DNA from: Bradyrhizobium sp. WBAH42
Lineage (GTDB): Bacteria; Pseudomonadota; Alphaproteobacteria; Rhizobiales; Xanthobacteraceae
DNA length: 64,000 nt
Reading direction: 5' to 3'
Assembly (NCBI RefSeq): GCF_024585265.1
Contig: NZ_CP036533.1
Coordinates: 2,365,001-2,429,000 of the forward strand
The translations under genes and the position numbers were made by a program. The notes under the pieces were generated by a model. That model had not been told where the DNA came from. It searched no databases and worked only from the letters and a program-made list of their open reading frames with translations. Every line of letters starts with the position of its first letter. The stretch's first letter is position 1. Of the stretch, positions 39,806 to 48,712 are shown piece by piece.

Positions 39806-40726
39806 TTATGCCGCCTTCTGCGCGCTCTTGGCGCGAATGCCGAGCAAATGGCTGATCGCGAACACGAGATCGGCGCGGTTCATGGTGTAGAAATGGAAGG
39901 TGTCGACGCCGTGCTTGGCGAGCTTCTGCACCTGGCCGGCGGCGACGGTCGCGGCCACCAGCTTGCGCGTTTCGGCATCGTCATCGAGGCCCTCGAATTT
40001 CGCGGCGAGCCAGTCGGGCACGGAGGTGCCGTTCCGGGTGACGAAATTGCGCGCCTGCTTGAAATTGTGCATGGGCATGATGCCGGGCACGATCGGGATA
40101 TCGATGCCGCGCGCACGCACGCGGTCGAGATAGCGGAAGTAGAGGTCGTTGTCGAAGAACACCTGGGTGATCGCGCGCGTCGCACCCGCATCGACCTTGG
40201 CCTTGAGCGTGTCGATATCGGCGTCGAAGTCGCGCGATTCAGGATGCTTCTCGGGATAGGCCGAGACCGAGACTTCGATATCGCCGTGCCGCTTCTTGAT
40301 CCCGGCGACGAGCGCGGCCGAGCTCTGATAACCCTCGGGATGGCTCGAATAGGGCGTGCCGATGCCGCCGACGGGATCGCCGCGCAAGGCCACGATGTGG
40401 CGGACGCCGACCTCGTGATAGCGGTCGACGATCTCGTCGATCTCGCCGCGCGAAGCACCGACGCAGGTCAGATGCGCCGCCGGCAGCAGCGCGGTCTCTT
40501 GCAGGATGCGCGCGATGGTCGAATGGGTGCGCTCGCGGGTCGAGCCGCCGGCGCCATAGGTCACCGAGACGAATTTCGGCTCGAGCGGGGCGAGCCGGTT
40601 GATAGTCTCCCAGAGATTGCGCTCCATCTCTTCCGTCTTGGGCGGAAAGAATTCGAAGGAGATCGCAGGCCGTTTCAGGTGCCCATCTTGCCGGTCGGCT
40701 GTCGCAGGCGTCGTCAGGTCAGTCAT
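39806..40726 (-). CDS. metF: Methylenetetrahydrofolate reductase
   Basis: A 306-residue FAD-dependent reductase making 5-methyltetrahydrofolate, the substrate of the adjacent MetH. Family landmarks are AISFEFFPPKTEEMERNLWE with the catalytic Glu, FVSVTYGAGGSTRERTH, and ITQVFFDNDLYFRYLDR. ATG 40726 is preferred over GTG 40738, since GGAG lies suitably upstream. It is the first gene of a metF-metH operon. A possible structured RNA element lies 65 to 120 bases upstream. Confidence 0.95.
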   Translation of the reverse strand: MTDLTTPATADRQDGHLKRPAISFEFFPPKTEEMERNLWETINRLAPLEPKFVSVTYGAGGSTRERTHSTIARILQETALLPAAHLTCVGASRGEIDEIVDRYHEVGVRHIVALRGDPVGGIGTPYSSHPEGYQSSAALVAGIKKRHGDIEVSVSAYPEKHPESRDFDADIDTLKAKVDAGATRAITQVFFDNDLYFRYLDRVRARGIDIPIVPGIMPMHNFKQARNFVTRNGTSVPDWLAAKFEGLDDDAETRKLVAATVAAGQVQKLAKHGVDTFHFYTMNRADLVFAISHLLGIRAKSAQKAA

Positions 40727-40738
40727 GGCGCCACTCAC

Positions 40739-41100
40739 TCCAATGTAGGCCGGCGATCGGATCTAGCTTCGGAGACCTAAAATACGGCAAAGGCCCCCGG
40801 GTCGACAGCCCATCATTGATGGGAAGTTGCCCATTTAGGGGCCAATGTGCAGTTTCTTCGTTTGAATCGCGCATCTGGTGGGAAAGAGGATGGCCGGCAT
40901 AATATACTGATTTAAAAAGAATTATTGTTCTTTGGCGTCGTTTCGCGGGCCTGATTTCGTGGTGGGCAGGATAAAAACTGTCTACAAACGAGCAGCAATT
41001 GGCCCAACCTGAGCCGCTGGCGGGCCCGCCCGTCCGTACACGTCAGGCCTGCGCAGCCCGCCCATTGCCGCCGCGACGGCCTCCATTACGTTAACCGGCC
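40739..41100. other. Divergent promoter region of metF and the LLM oxidoreductase
   Basis: About 360 bases without a gene. It holds the nested inverted repeat at 40792-40843 (listed separately), an AT-rich block around 40897-40945 (TAATATACTGATTTAAAAAG) that probably contains promoter elements, and a GC-rich stretch next to the LLM gene. I see no match to SAM-II or cobalamin riboswitch cores by eye. Confidence 0.5.
40792..40843 (-). promoter_or_regulatory. Nested hairpin in the metF leader
   Basis: On the minus strand GGCCCC (complement of 40838-40843) pairs with GGGGCC (complement of 40792-40797), enclosing a second perfect hairpin CCCATCA/TGATGGG (40809-40823). After the outer stem the leader continues TTTGCCGTATTTTAGG, a broken T-rich tail. 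If transcribed with metF this is a structured leader, perhaps an attenuator or ligand-sensing RNA; it could equally be DNA-level regulation. Confidence 0.45.
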
Positions 41101-42120
41101 ATGATCCCGCTCTCCGTCCTCGACCTCTCCGTCGTCACAACAGGCACCAAGCCCGCCGCGGCGCTACGCAACAGCATCGATCTGGCGCGTCACGTCGATG
41201 GCCTCGGCTATGTCCGCTACTGGCTCGCCGAGCATCACAACCTCGCCTCTGTCGCGAGCCCGGCACCCGATGTCATGATCGGGCAGATCGCGGCGGTGAC
41301 GAAGCATCTCCGCGTCGGCTCCGGCGGCGTGATGCTGCCCAACCACGCGCCGCTGGTCGTCGCCGAGCGCTTCAAGATGCTGGAGGCGCTGTTTCCCGGC
41401 CGGATCGATCTCGGTCTCGGCCGCGCGCCGGGCACCGACGGCGCCACGGCCTACGCGCTCAGAAGCCGGCTCGACCGTCGCGAGGGCGACGATTTCCTGG
41501 AGCGCCTGCACGAATTGATCCTGTGGGAGACGCGCGAATTCCCCGCAGGGCACCCATACAACAACGTCGTCGCCATGCCCGACGACACCAGGCTACCGCC
41601 GATCTGGCTGCTTGGCTCCAGCGATTATTCCTCGGAATTGGCCGCCCAGGTCGGCATGGGCTTCGCCTTCGCCCATCATTTCGCATCCCACGACGCGATC
41701 GATGCGATGGTGCATTACCGCAATCGATTTCAGCCCTCGGCGTGGCGCGCGAGCCCGCATGCCATTCTCGCGGTCGCCGTCATTGCGACCGATACCGACG
41801 AGGAGGCCGAAAGGCTCGCCTCGTCCTTCGACCTCAACCGCCTTCGCCGCGACCGTGGTCAATATCTGCCGCTGCCGAGCGTCGAGGAGGCCATGGCCTA
41901 TCCGTATACGGATGCCGAGCGCACCTCGATTCTGCGCAACCGTTCGCGCCTGTTCGTCGGCAGCCCCGCGACGGTGCAGAAGAAGCTGCAGCCCTTGATC
42001 TACGCGAGCAAACCGGACGAACTGATGGTAATCACGGCGGTGTATGACCACGAGGCGCGAAAGAAGTCGTATTCGCTGCTGGCGGAGGCGTTCGGGCTGG
42101 CGAAAAGAGAAAGCGCGTAA
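41101..42120 (+). CDS. LLM-class flavin-dependent oxidoreductase
   Basis: A 339-residue member of the luciferase-like monooxygenase family, YhbW-type. Family features: [20 protein letters not shown] near 40-60, [20 protein letters not shown] near 77-96, and [17 protein letters not shown] near 100-116. These proteins use FMN with a flavin reductase partner, but the physiological substrate of this group is unknown. There is no partner reductase next to it. Confidence 0.9.
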   Translation: MIPLSVLDLSVVTTGTKPAAALRNSIDLARHVDGLGYVRYWLAEHHNLASVASPAPDVMIGQIAAVTKHLRVGSGGVMLPNHAPLVVAERFKMLEALFPGRIDLGLGRAPGTDGATAYALRSRLDRREGDDFLERLHELILWETREFPAGHPYNNVVAMPDDTRLPPIWLLGSSDYSSELAAQVGMGFAFAHHFASHDAIDAMVHYRNRFQPSAWRASPHAILAVAVIATDTDEEAERLASSFDLNRLRRDRGQYLPLPSVEEAMAYPYTDAERTSILRNRSRLFVGSPATVQKKLQPLIYASKPDELMVITAVYDHEARKKSYSLLAEAFGLAKRESA

Positions 42121-42130
42121 ACCCGCTCTC

Positions 42131-42270
42131 GTGCCCCGGACGCAGCGCAGCGCTTCCCCGGCGATGCGAAGTATCGTCCGGTGCAGCGGTGCGCTGCAGA
42201 GCCGGGGCCCATCTCGCGACTGGGTATTCTGTCCCTGGGTCCCGGCTCGCGCTTCGCGCGTCCGGGACAC
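42131..42270. repeat. Dispersed palindromic repeat, family F
   Basis: Starts GTGCCCCGGACGCAGCGCAG and ends CGCGCGTCCGGGACAC, so the ends are complementary. Inner GAGCCGGGGCCCATCTCGCG and GGGTCCCGGCTC also pair. It lies between the convergent ends of the LLM and pheA genes and may help stop transcription from both sides. Confidence 0.75.
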
Positions 42271-42274
42271 GCTA

Positions 42275-43132
42275 TCAATCCTGCGCCTCGCTGAATGTCG
42301 CGCGGAACGGATGGCCCGGATACACGCCGACAATGCGGAATTCGCGCGAGAAGAATTTCAGCTCGTCGATGGCGAAGGCGAGGCCCTTGTCGTCGGGGTG
42401 GCCGTCGACGTCGGCATAAAACTGCGTGGCGAAGAAATTGCCGTCCACCATGTAGCTCTCGAGCTTGGTCATGTTGACCCCGTTGGTGGCGAAGCCGCCG
42501 AGTGCCTTGTAGAGCGCCGCGGGCAAATTGCGCACGCGGAAAACAAAAGTCGTGACCAGCGGGCCGGAGCCCTGCGCGGCCCATTTCGGTTCGCGCGCCA
42601 GCACCACGAAGCGCGTGGTGTTGTGGGCCTCGTCCTCGATGTCCTCGGCGAGGATGTCTAGGCCGTAGATCTTTGCCGCCAGGCGCGAGGCGATCGCGGC
42701 CACCGTCTTGTCCTTGCGCTCCGAGATGTCGCGGGCGCTGCCGGCGGTGTCGGCGTGCACGATCGGCTTGATGCCGAGCTTGCGGATGATGCGCCGGCAC
42801 TGGCCGAGCGCGTGCACGTGGCTCTCGACGCTCTTGATGTCCTCGAGCTTGGTCCCCTTCACCGCCATCAGCTGATGCCGCACCGGCAGAAACCATTCGC
42901 CGACGATGAAGAGGCCGGACGCCGGCAGCAAATGATGGATGTCGGCGACGCGGCCGGCGACCGAATTCTCGATCGGGATCATGCCGAGGTCGGCCTCGCC
43001 CGACGAGATCGCCGACAGCGCGTCCTCAAACGTGGCGCAGGGCATCGGCTCGGCGCCGGGATAGGCCTCGACGATGGCGATGTGGGAATTGGCTCCGGGT
43101 TCGCCCTGGAATGCGATCTTCATCTTGCTCAT
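42275..43132 (-). CDS. pheA: Prephenate dehydratase
   Basis: A 285-residue monofunctional prephenate dehydratase, converting prephenate to phenylpyruvate for phenylalanine synthesis. The N-terminal catalytic domain has IAFQGEPGANSHIA, MIPIENSVAGRVADIHHLL and the TRF motif in HNTTRFVVLAREP. The ACT regulatory domain follows with GGFATNGVNMTKLESYMVDG; the usual ESRP motif here reads ESYM. AAGGCC precedes the ATG at 43132. It follows kdsB by 21 bases and is probably co-transcribed with it. Confidence 0.93.
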   Translation of the reverse strand: MSKMKIAFQGEPGANSHIAIVEAYPGAEPMPCATFEDALSAISSGEADLGMIPIENSVAGRVADIHHLLPASGLFIVGEWFLPVRHQLMAVKGTKLEDIKSVESHVHALGQCRRIIRKLGIKPIVHADTAGSARDISERKDKTVAAIASRLAAKIYGLDILAEDIEDEAHNTTRFVVLAREPKWAAQGSGPLVTTFVFRVRNLPAALYKALGGFATNGVNMTKLESYMVDGNFFATQFYADVDGHPDDKGLAFAIDELKFFSREFRIVGVYPGHPFRATFSEAQD

Positions 43133-43153
43133 GCTCGGCCTTGTAGCAGCGGC

Positions 43154-43894
43154 TCAGGATTTGGAAAGGATGCTGCGCGCGGTTTCGAGATCGGGCGGCG
43201 TGTCGACGCCGCGAGGCACGCTATCGACGATCATGATGTCGATCCGCATGCCGGCCTCCACCGCCCGGAGCTGCTCCAGGCTCTCCTGACGTTCCAGGGG
43301 CGACGGCGGCAGCGATACGAACCGCTCCAGCGCCGCGCGGCGATAGGCATAAAGCCCGATGTGATGGTATCGCGGTCCGTTGCCGTAAGGGGCTGTGGCG
43401 CGAGTGAAATAAAGTGCCCGCAACCGCTTCGGCCCGATCGGCGAACCGATCGCCTTCACCACGCTCGGCGCGAGGTCCTCCTCCTCGGTGTGGATCTGCG
43501 AGGCCAATGTGACGATGTCGACCGCGGGATCGTCGAAGGGGGGCAGCACCTCGCGGATGGTCTGCGGCGTGATGGTCGGGAAATCGCCCTGGAGATTGAT
43601 CACGATCTCGGCCTTGCCCTCGGGATCGAGCTTCTGCATGGCTTCGTGGATGCGGTCGGAGCCGGAGGGGTGGTCGGCGCGGGTCATCACTGCCTCACCG
43701 CCATGGGCGGTCACGACCGAGGCGATTTCGTCGGTGTCGGTCGCGACCGCAACCCGGCCGATTGCAGCGGCCTCTGCACGGCGCAGCACATGCACGATCA
43801 TCGGCAGTCCCGCGATATCGGCGAGCGGCTTGCCGGGCAGGCGGGTGGCCGCCATGCGGGCCGGGATCAGAACCAGGATGCGGGGATCGATCAT
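43154..43894 (-). CDS. kdsB: 3-deoxy-manno-octulosonate cytidylyltransferase
   Basis: A 246-residue CMP-KDO synthetase, activating KDO for lipopolysaccharide inner-core assembly. The nucleotide-binding motif is [20 protein letters not shown] near residues 8-27. Further blocks are [30 protein letters not shown] and [20 protein letters not shown]. Start ATG 43894 fits the family length; the open frame extends further upstream without support. It is followed closely by pheA. Confidence 0.94.
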   Translation of the reverse strand: MIDPRILVLIPARMAATRLPGKPLADIAGLPMIVHVLRRAEAAAIGRVAVATDTDEIASVVTAHGGEAVMTRADHPSGSDRIHEAMQKLDPEGKAEIVINLQGDFPTITPQTIREVLPPFDDPAVDIVTLASQIHTEEEDLAPSVVKAIGSPIGPKRLRALYFTRATAPYGNGPRYHHIGLYAYRRAALERFVSLPPSPLERQESLEQLRAVEAGMRIDIMIVDSVPRGVDTPPDLETARSILSKS

Positions 43895-44127
43895 TGGGTT
43901 CAAAGGTCTAGGGTCAAGAGCCTGAAAACGGAGCGTTTTCCGCACCGGGAAATGGGATGGGGACGGGCCTGAAGCCGGCTCGCTTATACGGGTTGCCAGA
44001 CCCCGGGCAAACCGATATCTCAATGGCAAAACTCGGGGAAACAATAAGGAACGTTTGATTCTCCCGAGGCTCGTCCTGGCGGCCGCTTGGGCCGCTGTTT
44101 CCTTCTTGCGGTGGGGCCTGGCCGGAA

Positions 44128-44682
44128 ATGGACTCTTTCGAACTCAATAAGATTCTCGGTGCCGTGCTCGGCACCTGTCTCTTCCTACTGGTGACGAGCT
44201 TCACCGCGAGTGCACTGTTCTCCCCCAAGATGCCGGAAAAGCCGGGCTTCGAGATCGCGGTGAAGGAAGACGCTGGCCATGGCAAGGAAGGTGGCGCCGC
44301 CGCAGCCTCCTCCGAGCCGATCGAAAAGCTGCTCCAGACTGCCTCCGTCGAGAAGGGCGCTGCCGCCGCCAAGAAGTGCGGCGCCTGCCACACCTTCGAG
44401 AAGGGTGGCCCCAATCGTGTCGGTCCGAACCTCTATGGCGTGGTCGGCGAGAAGCGGGGTGAGGGCCGTGGCGGCTTCAACTTCTCGGCTGCCATGAAGG
44501 CCAAGGGCGGCACGTGGACCTTCGACGACCTCAACAAGTTCATTGCCAACCCGAAGGGCTTCATCCCGGGCACTGCCATGGGCTTCGCCGGCATTCCGAA
44601 GGATTCCGAGCGCGCCGACGTCATTGCCTATCTGAACTCGCTGTCGGAGCATCCGCAGCCGCTGCCGACCGCGTCGAAGTAA
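44128..44682 (+). CDS. cycM: Membrane-anchored c-type cytochrome, CycM-like
   Basis: A 184-residue cytochrome c with an uncleaved N-terminal anchor ([20 protein letters not shown], about 9-28), a linker rich in Ala, Glu and Lys, and a class I cytochrome domain. The heme-binding CGACH is at residues 84-88, and the likely axial Met is in [10 protein letters not shown]. The size and layout match CycM of Bradyrhizobium japonicum, a membrane-anchored electron carrier from the bc1 complex to the aa3 oxidase. A hairpin terminator follows. Confidence 0.92.
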   Translation: MDSFELNKILGAVLGTCLFLLVTSFTASALFSPKMPEKPGFEIAVKEDAGHGKEGGAAAASSEPIEKLLQTASVEKGAAAAKKCGACHTFEKGGPNRVGPNLYGVVGEKRGEGRGGFNFSAAMKAKGGTWTFDDLNKFIANPKGFIPGTAMGFAGIPKDSERADVIAYLNSLSEHPQPLPTASK

Positions 44683-44709
44683 GACTTCCAGAGCATTTTT
44701 CGGATATGC

Positions 44710-44738
44710 GGCCAGGCTGAAAAGCCTGGCCGTTTCCT
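44710..44738 (+). terminator. Terminator after cycM
   Basis: GGCCAGGCT and AGCCTGGCC form a perfect 9-bp stem around the tetraloop GAAA, followed by GTTTCCTT. It lies 28 bases past the cycM stop. Confidence 0.85.
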
Positions 44739-44892
44739 TATCCGGGCCTCGCAACGACGTTATCGGGGCGTTTGGCCGCATCCGATAGGCCGGCCGGGCT
44801 TCCAAGATGAGGAAAAAGCAACATATTCCGTCGAAACCTCGCCTATATTGGGAACTTAAAGGAGTAGCCTCCTTCAAGACAGGGATGTTGAT

Positions 44893-46809
44893 TTGGCCAT
44901 TACCCGACGCGATCTCCTGCTCACCGGCACTGCTGCGGCAGCGCTTCCAGCCCTTGGTTCCGTCGCGGGCGTTCCCGTCGCCGGCACGGCACAGGCGCAA
45001 TCGGCAAGCGAGCTGCCTTCTAATGGGTTGCCTTGGCGCCACGCGCTGTCCCTGTTCGGAAAGGTCAAGTATCCCGCCGACTTCAAGCGCTTCGACTACG
45101 TCAATCCGGACGCGCCCAAAGGCGGCGTGGCGCGCCAGATCGCCGTCGGCACGTTCGACAATTTCAACATCGTCGTCTCGGGCGTGAAGGGCCAGGTCGC
45201 CGGCGCCGTCGCATTCATCTACGAATCGCTCCTGACCCAGTCGCTTGACGAGGTCTCGACCGAATACGGCGCGCTGGCCGAAGCGGTCAGCCATCCCGAC
45301 GATTTTTCCTTCGTCACCTATCGCCTGCGGCCGCAGGCGAAATGGCACGACGGCAAGCCCGTCACGCCGGAGGACGTGATCTTCTCGCTCGATTCCTTCA
45401 AGAAGCACCATCCGATGTACTCGGCCTATTACAGCCATGTGGTGAAGGCCGAGAAGGTCGGCGAGCGCGAGGTGAAGTTCGTGTTCGACGCGCCGGGTAA
45501 CCGCGAGCTGCCGCAGATCGTCGGGCAGCTCATCGTGCTGCCGAAGCATTGGTGGGAGGGGACCGATGCGCAGGGCCGCAAGCGCGATGTGTCCACCACC
45601 ACGCTCGAAGTGCCGCTCGGGTCCGGTCCCTACAAGATCAAGGATTTCGTTGCAGGACGGTCGATCGCGCTGGAGCGCGTCAAGGACTATTGGGGTCGCG
45701 ATCTTCCCATAAATGTGGGCCGCAACAATTTCGACGAGCTGCGCTACGAATATTTTCGCGACGGCACCGTTGCGATCGAGGCCTTCAAGGCCGACCAGGT
45801 GGATTGGCGTACCGAGAACAGCGCGAAGAGCTGGGCGACCGCCTACGATTTCCCGGCCGTGACCGAAAAGCGGGTAATCCTCGAGGAATTCGCCAATCGC
45901 AGCTCGGGCGTGATGCAGGCCTTCGTGCCGAACCTGCGCCGCGCCAAGTTCAGCGATCCGCGTGTTCGTCGTGCGCTCAACTACGCGTTCGATTTCGAGG
46001 AGATGAACAAGCAGATCTTCTTCGGTCAGTACAAGCGCATCAGCAGCTATTTCGACGGCATCGACGAGCTGATGGCAACCGGATTGCCGCAGGGAAAAGA
46101 GCTGGAGATCCTCGAGACGATTCGCGCCGAGGTGCCGCCCGAAGTCTTCACGACGGCCTATACCAATCCGGTAGGAGGCAACCCGGAAGCGGTGCGTGAC
46201 AATCTGCGTGAGGCGCTGCGCCTGTTCAAGGAGGCCGGCTACGAGGTGCGCGACCGCAAGCTGATCGACGTCAAGACCGGCGCCCAGTTCTCGCTGGAAC
46301 TGCTCAACTCGGATCCCAGCTTCGAACGAATTACGCTGTTCTACAAGCCGTCGCTGGAGCGGCTCGGCATTGCCGTGAGCGTGCGGACGGTCGATCCGAC
46401 TCAATATGAGAACAGGACGCGCGAGTGGGACTTCGACATCGTCACGAACTCGTGGGGCGAATCGCAATCGCCGGGCAACGAGCAGCGCGAGTTCTGGTCG
46501 TCCAAGTCGGCCGACATCGCCGGCTCGCGCAACATCGCCGGCATCAAGAATCCGGCCGTCGACAAGCTGATCGAGCGGGTGATCTACGCCACTGATCGCG
46601 ACGATCTCGTCGCGGCCACCAAGGCACTCGACCGCGTGCTGTTGTGGAATCACTACGTCGTTCCGCAATGGACCTACAACAAGGTCCGCACCGCACGCTG
46701 GGATCGCTTTGGCCGGCCGGCGGAACTGCCCAAATACGGTCAGTCGGGCTTCCCGTTCATCTGGTGGTACGACGCAGACAAGGCGGCGCGGATCGCAAAG
46801 AAGTCGTGA
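44893..46809 (+). CDS. yejA: Oligopeptide-type substrate-binding protein (YejA-like), first copy
   Basis: A 638-residue family 5 solute-binding protein, the receptor of a Yej-type peptide importer. It has a Tat signal: MAITRRDLLLTGTAAAALPA, with the twin Arg, then a hydrophobic stretch and an AQA cleavage site. The mature protein opens with LFGKVKYPADFKRFDYVNPD and contains YRLRPQAKWHDGKPVTPEDV. The start is TTG, with AGGG eight bases upstream; no in-frame ATG fits. It is the first gene of a five-gene operon with a second receptor gene directly downstream. Confidence 0.9.
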   Translation: MAITRRDLLLTGTAAAALPALGSVAGVPVAGTAQAQSASELPSNGLPWRHALSLFGKVKYPADFKRFDYVNPDAPKGGVARQIAVGTFDNFNIVVSGVKGQVAGAVAFIYESLLTQSLDEVSTEYGALAEAVSHPDDFSFVTYRLRPQAKWHDGKPVTPEDVIFSLDSFKKHHPMYSAYYSHVVKAEKVGEREVKFVFDAPGNRELPQIVGQLIVLPKHWWEGTDAQGRKRDVSTTTLEVPLGSGPYKIKDFVAGRSIALERVKDYWGRDLPINVGRNNFDELRYEYFRDGTVAIEAFKADQVDWRTENSAKSWATAYDFPAVTEKRVILEEFANRSSGVMQAFVPNLRRAKFSDPRVRRALNYAFDFEEMNKQIFFGQYKRISSYFDGIDELMATGLPQGKELEILETIRAEVPPEVFTTAYTNPVGGNPEAVRDNLREALRLFKEAGYEVRDRKLIDVKTGAQFSLELLNSDPSFERITLFYKPSLERLGIAVSVRTVDPTQYENRTREWDFDIVTNSWGESQSPGNEQREFWSSKSADIAGSRNIAGIKNPAVDKLIERVIYATDRDDLVAATKALDRVLLWNHYVVPQWTYNKVRTARWDRFGRPAELPKYGQSGFPFIWWYDADKAARIAKKS

Positions 46810-46823
46810 AGGACAATTCCCGC

Positions 46824-48710
46824 ATGACGCAGATGTCACGCCGCCATGTGCTGGTCTTGGGTGTTGGCGGCGCCCTCGGGGCGTCGCTGGGTGCGCAGCC
46901 GTTGCGCGGCGCACGAGCATCGGAAGCGGCGATCGAGGCGCACGGCATGTCGGCGTTCGGCGATCTCAAATATCCCGCCGACTTCCATCATTTCGACTAT
47001 GTCAATGTCGATGCGCCGAAAGGCGGCACGTTCTCGCTGATCCCGTCGGTGCGCGCCTACAATCAGTCCTACCAGACCTTCAACTCGCTCAACGCCTTCA
47101 TCCTGAAAGGCGACGGCGCACAAGGTATGGACATGACGTTTTCGCCGCTGATGGTCCGGGCAAGTGACGAGCCTGACGCAATGTACGGGCTGGCCGCCAA
47201 ATCCGTGCAAATATCGCCGGACAAGCTGGTCTATCGCTTCATGATGCGGCCGGAAGCGAAGTTCCACGACGGGACCAGGCTCACGGCCCACGATGCAGCT
47301 TTTTCGCTGACGACGCTGAAGACCAAGGGGCATCCGCTGATCATCGTGCAGATGCGCGACATGGTCAGCGCGGAAGCCCTCGACGATGCGACGCTCGTGG
47401 TCACCTTTGCCAAGGGGCGTGCGCGCGACGTGCCGCTCTATGTCGCCAGCCTGCCGATCTTCTCGAAGGCGTACTACGCGTCCCGCCCGTTCGATGAATC
47501 GTCGCTGGAGATTCCGCTCGGCTCGGGCCCGTACAGGGTCGGCAGGTTCGAGGTCAATCGCTACATCGAGTTCGAGCGCGTGAAGGACTGGTGGGCCGCT
47601 GATCTCCCGCCCTGCCGCGGCAGCTACAACTTCGATGTCGTCCGCTACGAATTCTACCGCGACCGCGACGTCGCCTTCGAGGGCTTTACCGGCAAGAGCT
47701 ATCTCTACCGCGAGGAGTTCACTTCGCGCATCTGGGCGACGCGCTATGACTTCCCCGCGGTCAAGGACGGCCGTGTCAAGATGGAGGTCGTGCCCGACGA
47801 TACGCCCTCCGGTGCGCAAGGTTGGTTCATCAATACGCGGCGCGACAAATTCAAAGACCCCCGCGTGCGCGAGGCGCTGATCAACGCTTTCGATTTCGAA
47901 TGGACCAACAAGACCATCATGTACGGCGCTTATGCCCGTACGGTGTCGCCGTTCCAGAACTCGGACCTCATGGCGGGCAATGCGCCGCCTTCGCCGGAAG
48001 AGCTGAAGCTGCTGGAGCCGTTTCGCGGCCAGGTTCCCGACGAGGTGTTTGCGGCGCCGTTCACGCCGCCGACCTCTGACGGCTCCGGTCAGGATCGCAG
48101 CCTTCTCCGCAAGGCGCAGCAATTGCTGACCGAGGCCGGCGTGCCCATCAAGGACGGCAAGCGGGTACTGCCGAACGGCGAGGTATTCAAGATCGAGTTC
48201 CTGCTGGATGAGCCCTCGTTCCAGCCGCACCACGCGCCTTACATCAAGAATCTCGCGACGCTCGGCATCGAAGCGAGCGTGCGCCTCGTCGATGCCGTAC
48301 AGCACAAAGCCCGGCAGGAAGATTTTGATTTCGACCTGACGATCCAGCGCTTCAGCATGTCGGCGACACCAGGCGATGCCATGCGCGCATTCTTTTCCTC
48401 GCAGGTCGCAAACACCAAGGGCTCGTACAATCTCGCCGGCGTCGCCAGTCCGGCGATCGATGCCATGATCGAGAAGATCATGGCGGCCGACAGCCGCGAA
48501 GAGCTGACCGTCGCTTGCCGCGCGTTCGATCGCCTGTTCCGCGCCGGTCGCTATTGGATACCGCAATGGTACAACAAGACGCACCGGCTGGCCTATTGGG
48601 ATCAGTTCGGCCATCCGCAGAAGCTGCCGCGCTATGCCAATGGCGTCGGCGCGCCGGAGATCTGGTGGTATGAGCCCGCCAAGGCGGCCAAGCTCGAGCA
48701 GGCAAAATAG
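46824..48710 (+). CDS. Oligopeptide-type substrate-binding protein (YejA-like), second copy
   Basis: A 628-residue family 5 binding protein paralogous to the preceding gene. It has a Tat-like start MTQMSRRHVLVLGVGGALGA and the shared opening AFGDLKYPADFHHFDYVNVD. The C-terminal halves are also similar (RYWIPQWYNKTHRLAYWDQF). ATG 46824 has AAGGA upstream; an in-frame GTG at 46806 overlaps the end of the first copy. Two different receptors for one membrane complex suggest a broadened peptide range. Confidence 0.88.
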   Translation: MTQMSRRHVLVLGVGGALGASLGAQPLRGARASEAAIEAHGMSAFGDLKYPADFHHFDYVNVDAPKGGTFSLIPSVRAYNQSYQTFNSLNAFILKGDGAQGMDMTFSPLMVRASDEPDAMYGLAAKSVQISPDKLVYRFMMRPEAKFHDGTRLTAHDAAFSLTTLKTKGHPLIIVQMRDMVSAEALDDATLVVTFAKGRARDVPLYVASLPIFSKAYYASRPFDESSLEIPLGSGPYRVGRFEVNRYIEFERVKDWWAADLPPCRGSYNFDVVRYEFYRDRDVAFEGFTGKSYLYREEFTSRIWATRYDFPAVKDGRVKMEVVPDDTPSGAQGWFINTRRDKFKDPRVREALINAFDFEWTNKTIMYGAYARTVSPFQNSDLMAGNAPPSPEELKLLEPFRGQVPDEVFAAPFTPPTSDGSGQDRSLLRKAQQLLTEAGVPIKDGKRVLPNGEVFKIEFLLDEPSFQPHHAPYIKNLATLGIEASVRLVDAVQHKARQEDFDFDLTIQRFSMSATPGDAMRAFFSSQVANTKGSYNLAGVASPAIDAMIEKIMAADSREELTVACRAFDRLFRAGRYWIPQWYNKTHRLAYWDQFGHPQKLPRYANGVGAPEIWWYEPAKAAKLEQAK

Positions 48711-48712
48711 CC

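Noticed and set aside
41089..41099. CtrA-like TTAACC site before the LLM oxidoreductase gene
   Set aside because: Only one half site is present, with no second TTAA at seven bases. It shares GTTAACCGGCC with the tadD upstream region, probably by chance.
40739..41100. SAM-II or cobalamin riboswitch upstream of metF
   Set aside because: I could not find the SAM-II pseudoknot core or the cobalamin-box consensus in either strand by eye. Only an unclassified nested hairpin is reported.
44185..46920. A 911-codon open frame on the minus strand
   Set aside because: It covers cycM, the intergenic terminator and the first YejA-like gene in antisense, and shows no domain or ribosome binding site.
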